Shown: one piece after another, positions 1 to 11,800 of the stretch | How the letters are laid out: every line of letters starts with the position of its first letter | How positions within the stretch are numbered: the first letter of the stretch is position 1 | From: Paraburkholderia rhizosphaerae | Lineage (GTDB): Bacteria; Pseudomonadota; Gammaproteobacteria; Burkholderiales; Burkholderiaceae | Direction: 5' to 3' | Length of the DNA stretch: 64,000 nt | Assembly: GCF_004366595.1 (NCBI RefSeq) | Contig: NZ_SORE01000001.1 | Span: forward strand, 1 to 64,000 | Position numbers and translations under genes: made by a program | Notes under the pieces: model-generated | Told to the model about the DNA's origin: nothing | Seen by the model: the letters and a program-made list of their open reading frames with translations, nothing else | Database searches by the model: none

Positions 1-651
1 GCGTTCCAGCGTCCGTACGGCTCGTACGTGATGGAGAACGTGCTGTTCAAGATCTCGTTTCCGGCCGAGTTCCATTCGCAGACCGCGGTGGAAGCAGCAA
101 TGACGCTGCACGGTCAGCTTGCCGCGAACGGCAGGCGCGTCGAGGACATCGCGAAGATCACGATCCGCACGCATGAAGCGGCGATCCGCATCATCGACAA
201 GAAGGGGCCGCTGAACAACCCGGCCGATCGCGACCACTGCATCCAGTACATGGTCGCCGTGCCGCTGATCTTCGGGCGCCTGACCGCGGCCGACTACGAA
301 GATGCGATCGCGCAGGACCCGCGCATCGACGCGTTGCGCGCGAAGATCGAATGCGTCGAGGACCCGCAGTACACGAAGGATTATCACGACCCCGAGAAGC
401 GTTCGATTGCCAACGCGCTGACCATCGAGTTCAGCGACGGCACGAAGCTCGACGAAGTGGCCGTCGAATACCCGATCGGCCACAAGCGCCGCCGCGCCGA
501 CGGCATCCCGCTGCTGGTCGAGAAATTCCGTACGAACCTCGCGCGGCGTTTCCCGGTGAAACAACAACAGGCGATTCTCAACGTGTCGCTGGACCAGGCA
601 ACGCTCGAAGCGATGCCGGTGAATGAATACGTCGATCTGTACGTTATTTAG
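1..651 (+). CDS. prpD: 2-methylcitrate dehydratase PrpD, C-terminal part (5' end outside window)
   Basis: The reading frame is open from the first base, so the N-terminal half lies upstream of the window. The 217 visible residues contain the PrpD-family stretches RPYGSYVMENVLFK and HSQTAVEAAMTLH, the latter with conserved His residues, and the C-terminal half typical of MmgE/PrpD dehydratases. The enzyme dehydrates 2-methylcitrate in the cytosolic methylcitrate cycle, which turns propionyl-CoA into pyruvate. AcnA starts 48 bases downstream on the same strand and may be co-transcribed; aconitases can complete the hydration step to 2-methylisocitrate. Family assignment is firm. The substrate is inferred from the family and neighbour, since prpB and prpC are not in view. 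Confidence 0.9.
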   Translation, partial: AFQRPYGSYVMENVLFKISFPAEFHSQTAVEAAMTLHGQLAANGRRVEDIAKITIRTHEAAIRIIDKKGPLNNPADRDHCIQYMVAVPLIFGRLTAADYEDAIAQDPRIDALRAKIECVEDPQYTKDYHDPEKRSIANALTIEFSDGTKLDEVAVEYPIGHKRRRADGIPLLVEKFRTNLARRFPVKQQQAILNVSLDQATLEAMPVNEYVDLYVI

Positions 652-699
652 TTCAGAAACGTAGCAACGTCATTTCCTCGAAAACCCCAGGAAAATACC

Positions 700-3417
<2,718 letters not shown>

Positions 3418-3447
3418 GCGCACTGTTAGCGTTGTGTTTTGCAGGTG

Positions 3448-3502
3448 CCGCGTCTCTCTATGGGACGCGGTGACTTTAGGCCCAGTATTGCTGGGCTTTT
3501 TT
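3448..3502 (+). terminator. Intrinsic terminator after acnA
   Basis: Two hairpins follow each other. The first is CCGCGTC (3448-3454) pairing with GACGCGG (3464-3470). The second, GCCCAG (3480-3485), a 5-base loop and CTGGGC (3491-3496), is followed at once by six T residues (3497-3502). It ends acnA transcription and stands between convergent genes. The reverse side lacks an equally good T run. Confidence 0.9.
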
Positions 3503-3514
3503 ATGGTTCGCTTT

Positions 3515-5740
3515 TTATGGTCCGGCGGCGACGGCGCCGGATAGCGGCGTCGTCTGTTCGCGATGCGTATGGTCATCCGTCTGGTCATACGTTTGCCCCT
3601 GCGCGTCGACGCCGCGTTGCAGTTGCGCGATCAACACGCGCATCCGTGCGACGAGACTGTCGATTAACGCGGGCGACGGCTGCGGCCGCATCGCGCCGGC
3701 CTGTCGCACATCCTCCATCAACCCGGTTGCGCCGACCACACCGAGCGCGCCGCTCAACCGATGCAACAGTGCATGCAATCCATCGGAATCGCCACGTTCA
3801 CGGCACGCGTGCAGATACATCAGGTCTTCTTCCATCGCCTGTTGCCAACCGCTCACCACTTCGCGAACGTCGATGCCGTGCTCCGATAGCGCATCGAGAT
3901 GGCGGCGATCAAGCTGTTCTTCCTGTTCGGCCCCGTCGTGCGCGGCGTTCAACGGGGATTCGTCGAATAGCGTGTTCAGGCACGCGCGCAACGCATCAAG
4001 ACCGGCCGGCTTAGGCAACACGGCGTCGAACAGTGCCGCGGGCACATCAGTACTATTGGCGGTGTCTGTTTCGCCTGTCACCAGCACGACCGGCAACTTG
4101 CGCCGCGTGTTTCGGTTCATCGCGCGCACTTGCGCGGCAAACTCAACACCATTTGAGCCCGGCATATGCAGATCGGTAATCAACAGATCGAAGTCCTGCC
4201 GCGCCATGGCGGCTACCGCCGGCTCGACGCCCGGCATGGTGACGCAGCGATATCCGAGCACATCGAGTTGTCGCGCCACCACTTTGCGGTTGATCTCGTT
4301 GTCGTCGACGACCAGCACGGTGCGCTGCCCGACAGTCCGCGCATGCGCTTGCGTGTCATGCATCGGCAACCGCCTTTCAGGCACCGGCCGATCGACGCTT
4401 CGCGACGCGCAGACGCGTTGAACAGCGCTCCAGCACAGTGGATTCACTGACAATGTGAAACGGCCATCCGCTTCGCTCACGCCGCCTGGAATAAATGCTT
4501 CGGTTACCGAAACGACACGTGTAGCATGTGGCAATCCGGAAGCCGGCATGTGCTCGTCGGTGAACCAGAAATCGACCTGCGCAGGCGCAGGCGCACCTGC
4601 CGGCACGACGTCAACACCGAGCTTGTCGAGCAGATCGCACAGCGCAACGCGTTCATCGCACGCGGGCAGTTCGATCACCGCGCGTCGCCGGCTTTCATTC
4701 GATGCCGGCGAAGAGCTGGGACGCTCAACGGTGAAGGGCGCGTGAAATGCGATACATAGGCCAAAGGCCGCGCTGTTGCCGACTTCGATATTGCCGCCCA
4801 TGCGCTCGGCTAGCACGCGGCACAGCGCAAGATCCGGGTCGCCCTGCGCATCGCTGCGGTCCGGCACCGCGCAATCGGTCGCCGTCGGCACATCGAATCG
4901 TGCACCAGGCTGCGCGCCGCTGACCCCAATGAACACGCGCTGGGAACCCGCATTCAACGTCTCGGCGCTCGACGCGAGGGTGAGCCGCCCAACGCTCGTG
5001 AACGAGATCGCCGCGTCCAGCAGATTAAACACGATCTGGCCGATGCGCTGGCGGTCGCCCAGCACCGATGCCGCGAGCGACCGGTCGACGCAAACGCGCA
5101 TCTGCAACCCCTTCGCAATCGCTCGCGGCGCAAGCAGCGCCACTGCGGCATCGATCACGTCGCACAAGTCGACTGGGGATTCGTCGAGCACGATCGAACG
5201 CGCATCGCCGGGCGGCGGATCGAACACATCATGGATGTTTTGTGCAAACGTCGTGATTGCCGAGTGAATCAGATATCCGAACGATGCGTCGATAAGCTGT
5301 GCGGGACAATGTGTGGCCTGTACGCCCGCCCCGTTCAGCATTCCGGCGATCGCCCGGGCGGGATCGCAAACAACGCGCTGAACATGCTCCGCGACGCGCG
5401 CACGTTCACGTTCGTGTTCGATTGCGGCCACCGCCGATCGCCGCTGTGCTTCGAGCTTCAGATTCTCCGCACGAGCCTGTGCGGCGGCAACTTCAACGCG
5501 CAGTTGGTTCAGTTCATCTTCGGCGTTGCGCAAGCGGCGCAGCGTAATCTCAAGCGTCGCGCGCGAACGCAGCGTCGCGATCAGCGCCGCCACCACGAGA
5601 CCGGTCAACGGTGCGCCAAGCAACGCGAATGCACATGCGGACACGAGTGCCGCCGCATGCCTGGCTGCACAGGCATGCGCGAAATCACACAGACGGCGCG
5701 CGAGCAGCGACGGGCGCAGCGGGGTCAGGGGCTGACTCAT
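3515..5740 (-). CDS. Hybrid histidine-kinase-like protein with receiver and HPt, degenerate kinase core
   Basis: 741 residues, of the RcsC/BvgS general layout but altered. Order: hydrophobic hairpin (about 30-57, probably two membrane segments with almost no periplasmic part), coiled coil (about 62-118), HisKA-like helices (about 115-175), HATPase-like region (about 185-335), a weak pseudo-receiver (about 353-440), a canonical receiver (473-590: Asp479/480, phosphoacceptor Asp523, Lys577) and an HPt domain with His660 in HRLSGALG. The H-box is abnormal: aligning QRVVCDPARAIAGML to the usual SHEIRTPLNxIIGML puts Arg122 where the phosphorylated His should be. The N-box reads NLLDAAISFT, lacking the second Asn, and no DxGxG box is visible. 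It lies 22 bases downstream of a response regulator on the same strand, probably one transcript. Receiver and HPt look functional; kinase activity is doubtful. It may act as a phosphotransfer or phosphatase node. Confidence 0.8.
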   Translation of the reverse strand: MSQPLTPLRPSLLARRLCDFAHACAARHAAALVSACAFALLGAPLTGLVVAALIATLRSRATLEITLRRLRNAEDELNQLRVEVAAAQARAENLKLEAQRRSAVAAIEHERERARVAEHVQRVVCDPARAIAGMLNGAGVQATHCPAQLIDASFGYLIHSAITTFAQNIHDVFDPPPGDARSIVLDESPVDLCDVIDAAVALLAPRAIAKGLQMRVCVDRSLAASVLGDRQRIGQIVFNLLDAAISFTSVGRLTLASSAETLNAGSQRVFIGVSGAQPGARFDVPTATDCAVPDRSDAQGDPDLALCRVLAERMGGNIEVGNSAAFGLCIAFHAPFTVERPSSSPASNESRRRAVIELPACDERVALCDLLDKLGVDVVPAGAPAPAQVDFWFTDEHMPASGLPHATRVVSVTEAFIPGGVSEADGRFTLSVNPLCWSAVQRVCASRSVDRPVPERRLPMHDTQAHARTVGQRTVLVVDDNEINRKVVARQLDVLGYRCVTMPGVEPAVAAMARQDFDLLITDLHMPGSNGVEFAAQVRAMNRNTRRKLPVVLVTGETDTANSTDVPAALFDAVLPKPAGLDALRACLNTLFDESPLNAAHDGAEQEEQLDRRHLDALSEHGIDVREVVSGWQQAMEEDLMYLHACRERGDSDGLHALLHRLSGALGVVGATGLMEDVRQAGAMRPQPSPALIDSLVARMRVLIAQLQRGVDAQGQTYDQTDDHTHREQTTPLSGAVAAGP

Positions 5741-5762
5741 CTTTCCAGTTCGGGCGGGCGAG

Positions 5763-6371
5763 TTAGTCGATCAGCTTGTGGTGCGCCGCGAAGTCGATCA
5801 TGCCGGCAAGGGATGAGAGTCCCAGTTTTTCTCGAATACGACACTTGTACGTACTGACCGTTTTATCGCTCAGACTTAATCTGCTTGAAATTTCCTTGTT
5901 ACTTATCCCACGTGCGAGGTACTGCAATACCTCCACCTCGCGGGGAGACAGGCATTCGAGACCGCCCTCCCGATTTGCGTTACCTGCCTCCGCCGGGAAG
6001 CAGTCGTAACCGAACAATACGGTACGTGCCGCAGTCAATAATTCACCGAGCTCGCGCGCTTTGCTAACGTAGCCATTTGCGCCCGCGAGCCGAGTATGGG
6101 CGGCCATCACCTGTTCCGGCTTTGCAGACAAGACCAGCATGCGAATGGATTCATTTTGTGCACGAATTTGACGGATCATCGAAAGTCCGTCCAGTCGGGG
6201 TAAGTCAAGATCGAGAATGGCGAGATCGGGGGTTTCGGAAAGAATCATTTTCAGCCCATGCTCTCCGTCACCACATTCGCCGACGACCTGCATTTCAGGA
6301 TCGGTCGCGAGCATGCTGGCCACCGTTCCGCGCACTATCGGATGGTCATCGACAATGACGATTCTTTTCAT
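5763..6371 (-). CDS. NarL/FixJ-type response regulator (LuxR-type HTH)
   Basis: 202 residues: an N-terminal receiver (IVIVDDHPIVRG, phosphoacceptor in LAILDLDLPRLDG, Lys in NGYVSKA) and a C-terminal LuxR/GerE helix-turn-helix (LSPREVEVLQYLARGISNKE, then KTVSTYKCRIREKLG). I chose the atg at 6371 over an in-frame ttg at 6377 because GAGGA (6378-6382) sits 6 bases before it. It is transcribed away from the next regulator gene and leads directly into the hybrid kinase-like gene, which is its most likely phosphoryl partner through that protein's HPt domain. It is a cytoplasmic DNA-binding activator or repressor resembling BvgA/EvgA; its targets are unknown, though the adhesin and pilus genes nearby are candidates. 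Confidence 0.9.
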   Translation of the reverse strand: MKRIVIVDDHPIVRGTVASMLATDPEMQVVGECGDGEHGLKMILSETPDLAILDLDLPRLDGLSMIRQIRAQNESIRMLVLSAKPEQVMAAHTRLAGANGYVSKARELGELLTAARTVLFGYDCFPAEAGNANREGGLECLSPREVEVLQYLARGISNKEISSRLSLSDKTVSTYKCRIREKLGLSSLAGMIDFAAHHKLID

Positions 6372-6556
6372 TAACAATCCTCATTTTCGCTGATTCAGAA
6401 TTTGACGCAGTTAAAATCAGGTGGATAAATCATCAAAATCAGGTAGGATTATAACAAACACATACGATATGCATTCCTTATCATAAAGCACGATACATCA
6501 GTATTGTCCGTATGATTTTTCCTACAAACCGGCTTCGAGTCTGACACATATCCATT
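6372..6556. promoter_or_regulatory. AT-rich divergent promoter region between two response regulator genes
   Basis: About 185 bases, clearly richer in A and T than the flanking genes, separate two divergently transcribed response regulator genes. It must hold both promoters and is a natural place for autoregulation by either regulator. I could not fix a convincing -35/-10 pair by eye, so only the region is annotated. Confidence 0.55.
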
Positions 6557-7165
6557 ATGTCCATGCCGCGTTCCAGCATTATGGTCATCGACGATCACCC
6601 CGCGATGCGTCGCGCACTTCGTCAGGTGTTCGGCGAAACCAGCGAATTCAACGTAGTCGCCGAAGCAGGAACGGCAGAGCAAGCGCTGCAACTGAGCGAG
6701 ACCGCCGCGCCGCAGCTTGCGATCGTCGACTTGCGCTTGCCAGACCTCGATGGTATCGAACTGATACCCGCATTGCGGCGGGTGAGGCCCGAGATGAGGG
6801 TTCTCGTCTTCTCGTCGGCCGATGAACGCATTCACGCTGCGCATGCAAAGAAGGCGGGCGCCCACGGCTTTGTCAGCAAGGTACGCGAACCGTCCGAGTT
6901 GCTTGCCAGTGCGCGTCTCGTTCTCGCGGGGTATACCTGCTTCGCTTCCGACACCGCCAGGGGGCTTGGTGTCGTGCTCTCCGAACGCGAAACGGCCGTG
7001 TTGAGACTGCTCATACGCGGTATCAGCAACATGTCGATTGCAGCGTCACTCGGCATCAGCCCGAAAACGGTGAGCACCTACAAATCACGTCTCATGCGCA
7101 AGCTCGCGCTTCGCACCGTCGTCGACCTCGTCGAATACGCGAAGTCGAACGGCATCGGGCACTAA
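6557..7165 (+). CDS. NarL/FixJ-type response regulator (LuxR-type HTH)
   Basis: 202 residues, a close relative of the divergent regulator upstream. Receiver: IMVIDDHPAMRRALR, phosphoacceptor in LAIVDLRLPDLDG, conserved Ser in LVFSSADE, and Lys in GFVSKVREP. DNA-binding domain: LSERETAVLRLLIRGISN followed by PKTVSTYKSRLMRKL. An alternative atg lies two codons downstream. A free HPt gene starts 13 bases after the stop, so the two are probably co-transcribed and may form a phosphotransfer pair. Two paralogous regulators back to back, plus an HPt, suggest a branched relay rather than one linear two-component system. Confidence 0.9.
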   Translation: MSMPRSSIMVIDDHPAMRRALRQVFGETSEFNVVAEAGTAEQALQLSETAAPQLAIVDLRLPDLDGIELIPALRRVRPEMRVLVFSSADERIHAAHAKKAGAHGFVSKVREPSELLASARLVLAGYTCFASDTARGLGVVLSERETAVLRLLIRGISNMSIAASLGISPKTVSTYKSRLMRKLALRTVVDLVEYAKSNGIGH

Positions 7166-7178
7166 CCGGTTTCGCGTC

Positions 7179-7601
7179 ATGTCCGTCAATCACGATGAAA
7201 AATCGAGGCGGTCCAGCCTCGCGCGGTCCGCCAACACGCAACAGGACGACGAGGACTCGTGTCGCTGGTCCGATCTGATCCACCACGGCCCTGCAGACCT
7301 ACGCGAGTTGCTGATTGAAACCACCCTGGTGGATCTTCACGACGCGATCGCCGCGCTGAATACCGGCGACTTCGCCCGAGCGAAGTTCATTGCGCACAGG
7401 ATGAAGGGAATCGCGCGCATATTGAATGCCGATGAAACGGTTAGCGCATGCGGCGCGCTCGAAATGTATTGCCATCGATGCGATGCAACGCGAGCAGGCG
7501 CCGCGCTATTGCAAGTCGAACTTGGCTTCGCGGCTGTTTATCGAACCTTCGATGGATCGGATCAGACGGAACCCTCCGGGCCGTCGGATCCGGATGACTG
7601 A
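7179..7601 (+). CDS. Stand-alone HPt (histidine phosphotransfer) protein
   Basis: 140 residues. A helical HPt domain is recognisable around AHRMKGIARIL, with the phosphoacceptor His73 followed by the usual K-G pair (Lys76, Gly77). The first 35 residues are polar and probably disordered, and the tail is acidic and Pro-rich. HPt proteins have no catalysis of their own; they shuttle a phosphoryl group between receiver domains in the cytoplasm. It follows the response regulator gene at 6557-7165 on the same strand. The likely role is to pass phosphate between the receiver of the hybrid protein and one of the local regulators. The Shine-Dalgarno is weak, so translation may be coupled to the gene before it. 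Confidence 0.8.
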   Translation: MSVNHDEKSRRSSLARSANTQQDDEDSCRWSDLIHHGPADLRELLIETTLVDLHDAIAALNTGDFARAKFIAHRMKGIARILNADETVSACGALEMYCHRCDATRAGAALLQVELGFAAVYRTFDGSDQTEPSGPSDPDD

Positions 7602-7656
7602 CTGATCGATTTGACCCGGGCGCCGCGCCCCCGCCTGCGCGACGTCCGCGCGCGGT

Positions 7657-7690
7657 GGCAGCTACCGGACCACACGTCGCCCGGTAGCCA
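7657..7690. terminator. Bidirectional terminator-like hairpin between convergent genes
   Basis: GCTACCGG (7661-7668) pairs with CCGGTAGC (7681-7688). The stem can be extended by TGGC/GCCA with a two-base bulge. It lies between the HPt gene and the convergent OmpA-type lipoprotein gene. There is no long T run on either side, so the call rests on stem and position. Confidence 0.5.
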
Positions 7691-7716
7691 CGGCAATATT
7701 CAGGCTCCGTTACCGG

Positions 7717-8778
7717 CTATTGGCCGCCGCCGCTAGCCGGACCGGTGCGCTTGAAGTTCATCTCCACGCGGCGATTCGGCGCAAGGCACTCGATCAGCTG
7801 TTGACGGTCCGTCTCGTCACACTGCACGACAGGGTCAGCCTTGCCGTGGCCGCGCGCCGTCATCGGTACGTTGACGCCGCCCTGCTGCAGATAATGCCGG
7901 ACTGAATCGGCACGCTGTTTCGACAGCTGCCGGTTGTACGCGTCGCTGCCGATGCGATCGGTATAGCCGTCGATGCCGATGGTGCTGACGTCATCGACCT
8001 GCTTCAGATCATCGATCAGCCGATCGAGCCGCTCACGTCCATCGGGCAACATGCCGGCCACATCGCCGCGGTCGAACCGGAATGTCGTATCGCCACGCAG
8101 CGTAATCTTCGGCTCGATCTTCGGCGGTGGCGGTGGCGGCGGTTTGCATGCATCGAGTGCCGCATCGATGCCGGGCAGCGTCTGCACGACCCGTTCAACG
8201 CGCTGCGCGCTATCCGTGAAATCGCGCGTCCACGCTTCGTGACCCGCATGCATCATGTCGACCTCTGAACAGGCTGTCAGACGTTGCGCTTCGATGCATG
8301 TCGGAAACTGCGGCGACGCCTTCGCGGTGAGGATTTTCTGCCAGACGTCCGGACGCACGACCGTCGCCGTGCGTAGCTCCGGATTATCCGCGACGAGACC
8401 GTTGCCGGTTTCAAGCGACGTGGTCAGACGATCCGCCTCGCGCAACGCCTCTTCGATAAACCCCCAGTGATTGAACTGGCCGCGTTCCTGCTGCGCGGCA
8501 TCGGCCCAGCACTGCGCCTTCGCGCCGAAATAGTTGTCCTTGCGCGCGCCGAGCGCCTGCAGCCGCTTCTGCACGGTATCCGCCATCCGGCGGTTGTCCG
8601 CGCCACGATAGGTGTCGAGCCATTGTGAAGTCGCGGCGCCGGCGGCACTGTCCTGCGTCGCACCGAAACCGGTCTGCAACACGGTCGGATTCTGCACTTG
8701 CAGCTGGTCGCGGGTCGTGGATGCCGAGCATCCGGCAAGCAGCGCCGCACACGCCAGCGAGATCAATGAATACTTCAT
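7717..8778 (-). CDS. OmpA-family peptidoglycan-binding lipoprotein, partner of the adhesin
   Basis: 353 residues. A lipoprotein signal peptide ends in LLAGC, with Cys17 as the lipidated residue. The middle part (20-210) is Cys-containing and mostly helical. A run of seven prolines (213-219) is a spacer, and an OmpA C-terminal domain follows (about 225-343) with GYTDRIGS and NRRVEM, the usual diaminopimelate-contacting Asp and Arg. It is expected on the inner face of the outer membrane, gripping peptidoglycan. It starts 97 bases after the adhesin stop on the same strand, so the two probably form an operon. Accessory lipoproteins encoded with trimeric autotransporters (for example SadB with SadA in Salmonella) help export or anchoring; a similar role is inferred here, not shown. 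Confidence 0.85.
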   Translation of the reverse strand: MKYSLISLACAALLAGCSASTTRDQLQVQNPTVLQTGFGATQDSAAGAATSQWLDTYRGADNRRMADTVQKRLQALGARKDNYFGAKAQCWADAAQQERGQFNHWGFIEEALREADRLTTSLETGNGLVADNPELRTATVVRPDVWQKILTAKASPQFPTCIEAQRLTACSEVDMMHAGHEAWTRDFTDSAQRVERVVQTLPGIDAALDACKPPPPPPPKIEPKITLRGDTTFRFDRGDVAGMLPDGRERLDRLIDDLKQVDDVSTIGIDGYTDRIGSDAYNRQLSKQRADSVRHYLQQGGVNVPMTARGHGKADPVVQCDETDRQQLIECLAPNRRVEMNFKRTGPASGGGQ

Positions 8779-8875
8779 GTTCGTGTTCCATCAAGAATGG
8801 GCCGCGCGGGAAGCCCCGCGCGGCCCGGTCAGCTACACCGATGTATCGGAATTCAGATCAGGGCCTCGCTTCGCC

Positions 8876-11800
8876 CTAGTTGCCGAATACGATGCCGACG
8901 CCCGCGCGCACGATGGTGCTGTTACCGCCCGCGCTCGATACGCCGAGGTTGTAGTTGACCGTCCCCTTGTCGTTCCAGCGCGAGACACCAATCCCGAGCG
9001 CCGCGGTGCCGCGATAGCCGGCAACGCCCGCGTTAAGAGTCGTGCGGCCCGGCAGATAAGGCGTGACGACGTTGAGTGCGGACGCGGCAGCGATACCGCG
9101 GCGATTGTCGCGATCCATGTCGTTGATCCGGCTCTGGATGCCGTTGACCGCGCTGCCCAACTGACCGACATTGACCGCATCGGTCGGCGCCGATCCGGCC
9201 GCCACGTTAGTGATCTGACGCTCCGCGCCGGGTGAACCGACCGATACCGTGTTGTCGCGGTCGGCGACGGCATTCGCGCCGAGCGCAACCGAGTTCGTCG
9301 CGGGCGCGGATGCGCCCACGCCAAGCGCAACGGACTGGTTGCCGGCGGTCACGGTGCGTGCGCCAATCGCGATCGCCGCGGTACCCGACGCAACCGAACC
9401 GTTACCGATCGCAATCGCGTCACCGCTAGCGGTGCCGGTCGGCAGATCATTGACCACCACCGTCGGGGTCGGCGGCGTGAAGCTGCTGATCTGAGTCGTG
9501 ACGTACGACTGCATCTGCCGGACGTTGACCGCATCGAACTGATCGACACCGTCAGCGACGTTTTTCAGTTGCGTCGCGGACCCACCGGCGTTCAACGTCA
9601 CACTGGACTTCGACGCGTTGTCATACGCAACGAACGCGTTGGTCACCACGCCAGTGCCCGGATCGACCGTGATGCCTGCCGCTTTCAGTTGCTTCAGGTT
9701 CACGGCGTCGAGGTCGGATTTCGCATCGGCGACGTTGGTCACGGTGACCGGCCCGCTTGTGCCCACACCGCCCAGCGTGACCCTGTTGCGCTTTGTCGAG
9801 TCGTACACAACCGCTCCGGGGCCCTGATAACCCGACGCGAGCGCGGAGTCAACTGCATTGAACGCGGTGCCGACGTTGTCGTAGGTGCCACCGTTGATCG
9901 AGTAAGTCGGCTTCGTCACCTTGCCGTCCACGCCTACTTTCGCGCCGCCGCCCAGCGCACTCGCGAGCGAATCCGCGGTACCGTACAACTGCGCGCCATT
10001 GATCGCATCCTTGCTCGATGCCGTCACCGCGCCGGCCGCGAGGTTGGTCAGCATGACCGGGGCGCTGGCGCCGGTGCCACCGAGGCTGACCCGGTTGTGC
10101 GCGGACGTGTCGTACGTGACCGCGTCGTCACTGCCGCTACCCATCGTCGATGCCGCTGTAAGCGCCGCACCGACGTCCGTGTAGGTCTGCCCACCAATCG
10201 TGTACTTCGGCGCCTGAACCGCTCCGGTATCGTCGAGCCGCGCGCCGCCACCTAGTGCCGCGAGCGCACCCTTCAACTGGTTCACATTGACCGCGTCAAA
10301 GTTGCCGGTGCCCGCACCGACGTTGATGATTTGCCGCTGCAACGTCGCATTGCCGACGGAAACCGTGTTCGCCCGCTCTGCAACAGAGGCCGAGCCGAGC
10401 GCGACCGTATTGACGCCGGATGCAATCGCCGAGCTACCGACGGCGAGCACATCCTCGCGCTCCGCGCTCGCCTTATACCCGATCGCGACGCTGTTTCTCG
10501 CCTCGAAGCCGGTGGTTGCGCCAACGCCGATCACCGTTGTATTGACACCCAGTGCGCCCGCTTTCGAACCGATCGCGGTTGAGCCGGTACGCATCGCGCC
10601 CGCGCCTGCGCCGACCGCCAACGCGTCCGGCCCGGTCGCCGCCGACGTCGGCCCGACAGCCATCGCGTTCAGATCGTCGGATGCATGCGTGGCCGCGCCC
10701 GGCGTCGTGTTCGAGCTCACCGCGATAAAGTCGGTCACCGGCTTCGCACCGAGCAGCATCGACTGAACACCCGCGGTCTGCTTGACCACCTGTTGCTTCA
10801 ACGCAGCCAGTTGTCCGACCGTCGCCGCGTCGGTCGCATCGATACCATCCGCAACATGCGTTATGCGCCGCTGGCTAACCGAATTGCCGACGGACACCAC
10901 ATTGGCAGCGTCCGTCCTCGACCCCATACCAATCGCAATCGAGTTGTCGAACTCCGTCACCGCGTTGTGCCCGATCGCGATCGAATCGACATTTCGAGCC
11001 TTTGCATTGCTCCCCATCGCCATCGCGCCATCGGCAGACGCAATGGCGCTCAGACCGAGCGCGACGTTGCCTTTTCCTTGCGGCGTACCCGCACCCGCGC
11101 CGATCGCGATCGATTGATCGGCGCCCGCCAGCGCGCCGCTGCCGATCGCAACCGCACTGCCGCCCGTCGCTTTGGCCTCCGGTGTGGACGGATCGTCGTC
11201 CGGCGCGGCCACACTGATGTACTTCGTCGCGGACGTCACGTTCGAATTGATCGTATCGACCGTATAACCGACCGCCGCAAGCGCCGAGCCGACGTCGCCG
11301 TACGTTTTGCCGCTGACGTTGTACGTCGGCGCTTTGATCATGCCGTCGGCGCCCGCTACCGCGCCACCGCCGAGCGCCGCCGCAGTGGTCGTCGCGGTAT
11401 TGAACAGTTGCGAGCCATTCACCGCATCGCGGCTGGCAGCCGCAAGCTGGCCAGCGCCCACGTTCTTCAATGCGACCGGCGCCACGGCCGCCGTGCCGCC
11501 GAGCGTGACGGAATCGTGTGCGGACGTGTCGTAGAGCACTGCACTCGCGAGGCTCGCAGACGAACTTGCCGCAACCGCCGACTTCAACTGGCTCACGTTG
11601 ACTGCGTCGGTGCCCGACGAACCCGCCGCAACGTTGGTCACACGGCGCTCCTTGCCGATTGAACCCACGGACACTTCACCCGCCGGGGCGATACCGGCGA
11701 GTTCGAGCGAGCCCGGCTGGTAAGCCGGTGCACTGAGGTTCGAAACGGTCAGCGAACTCGCACCGAGCGCGACGGAATTCGCACTGGTCGCACGCGCATT

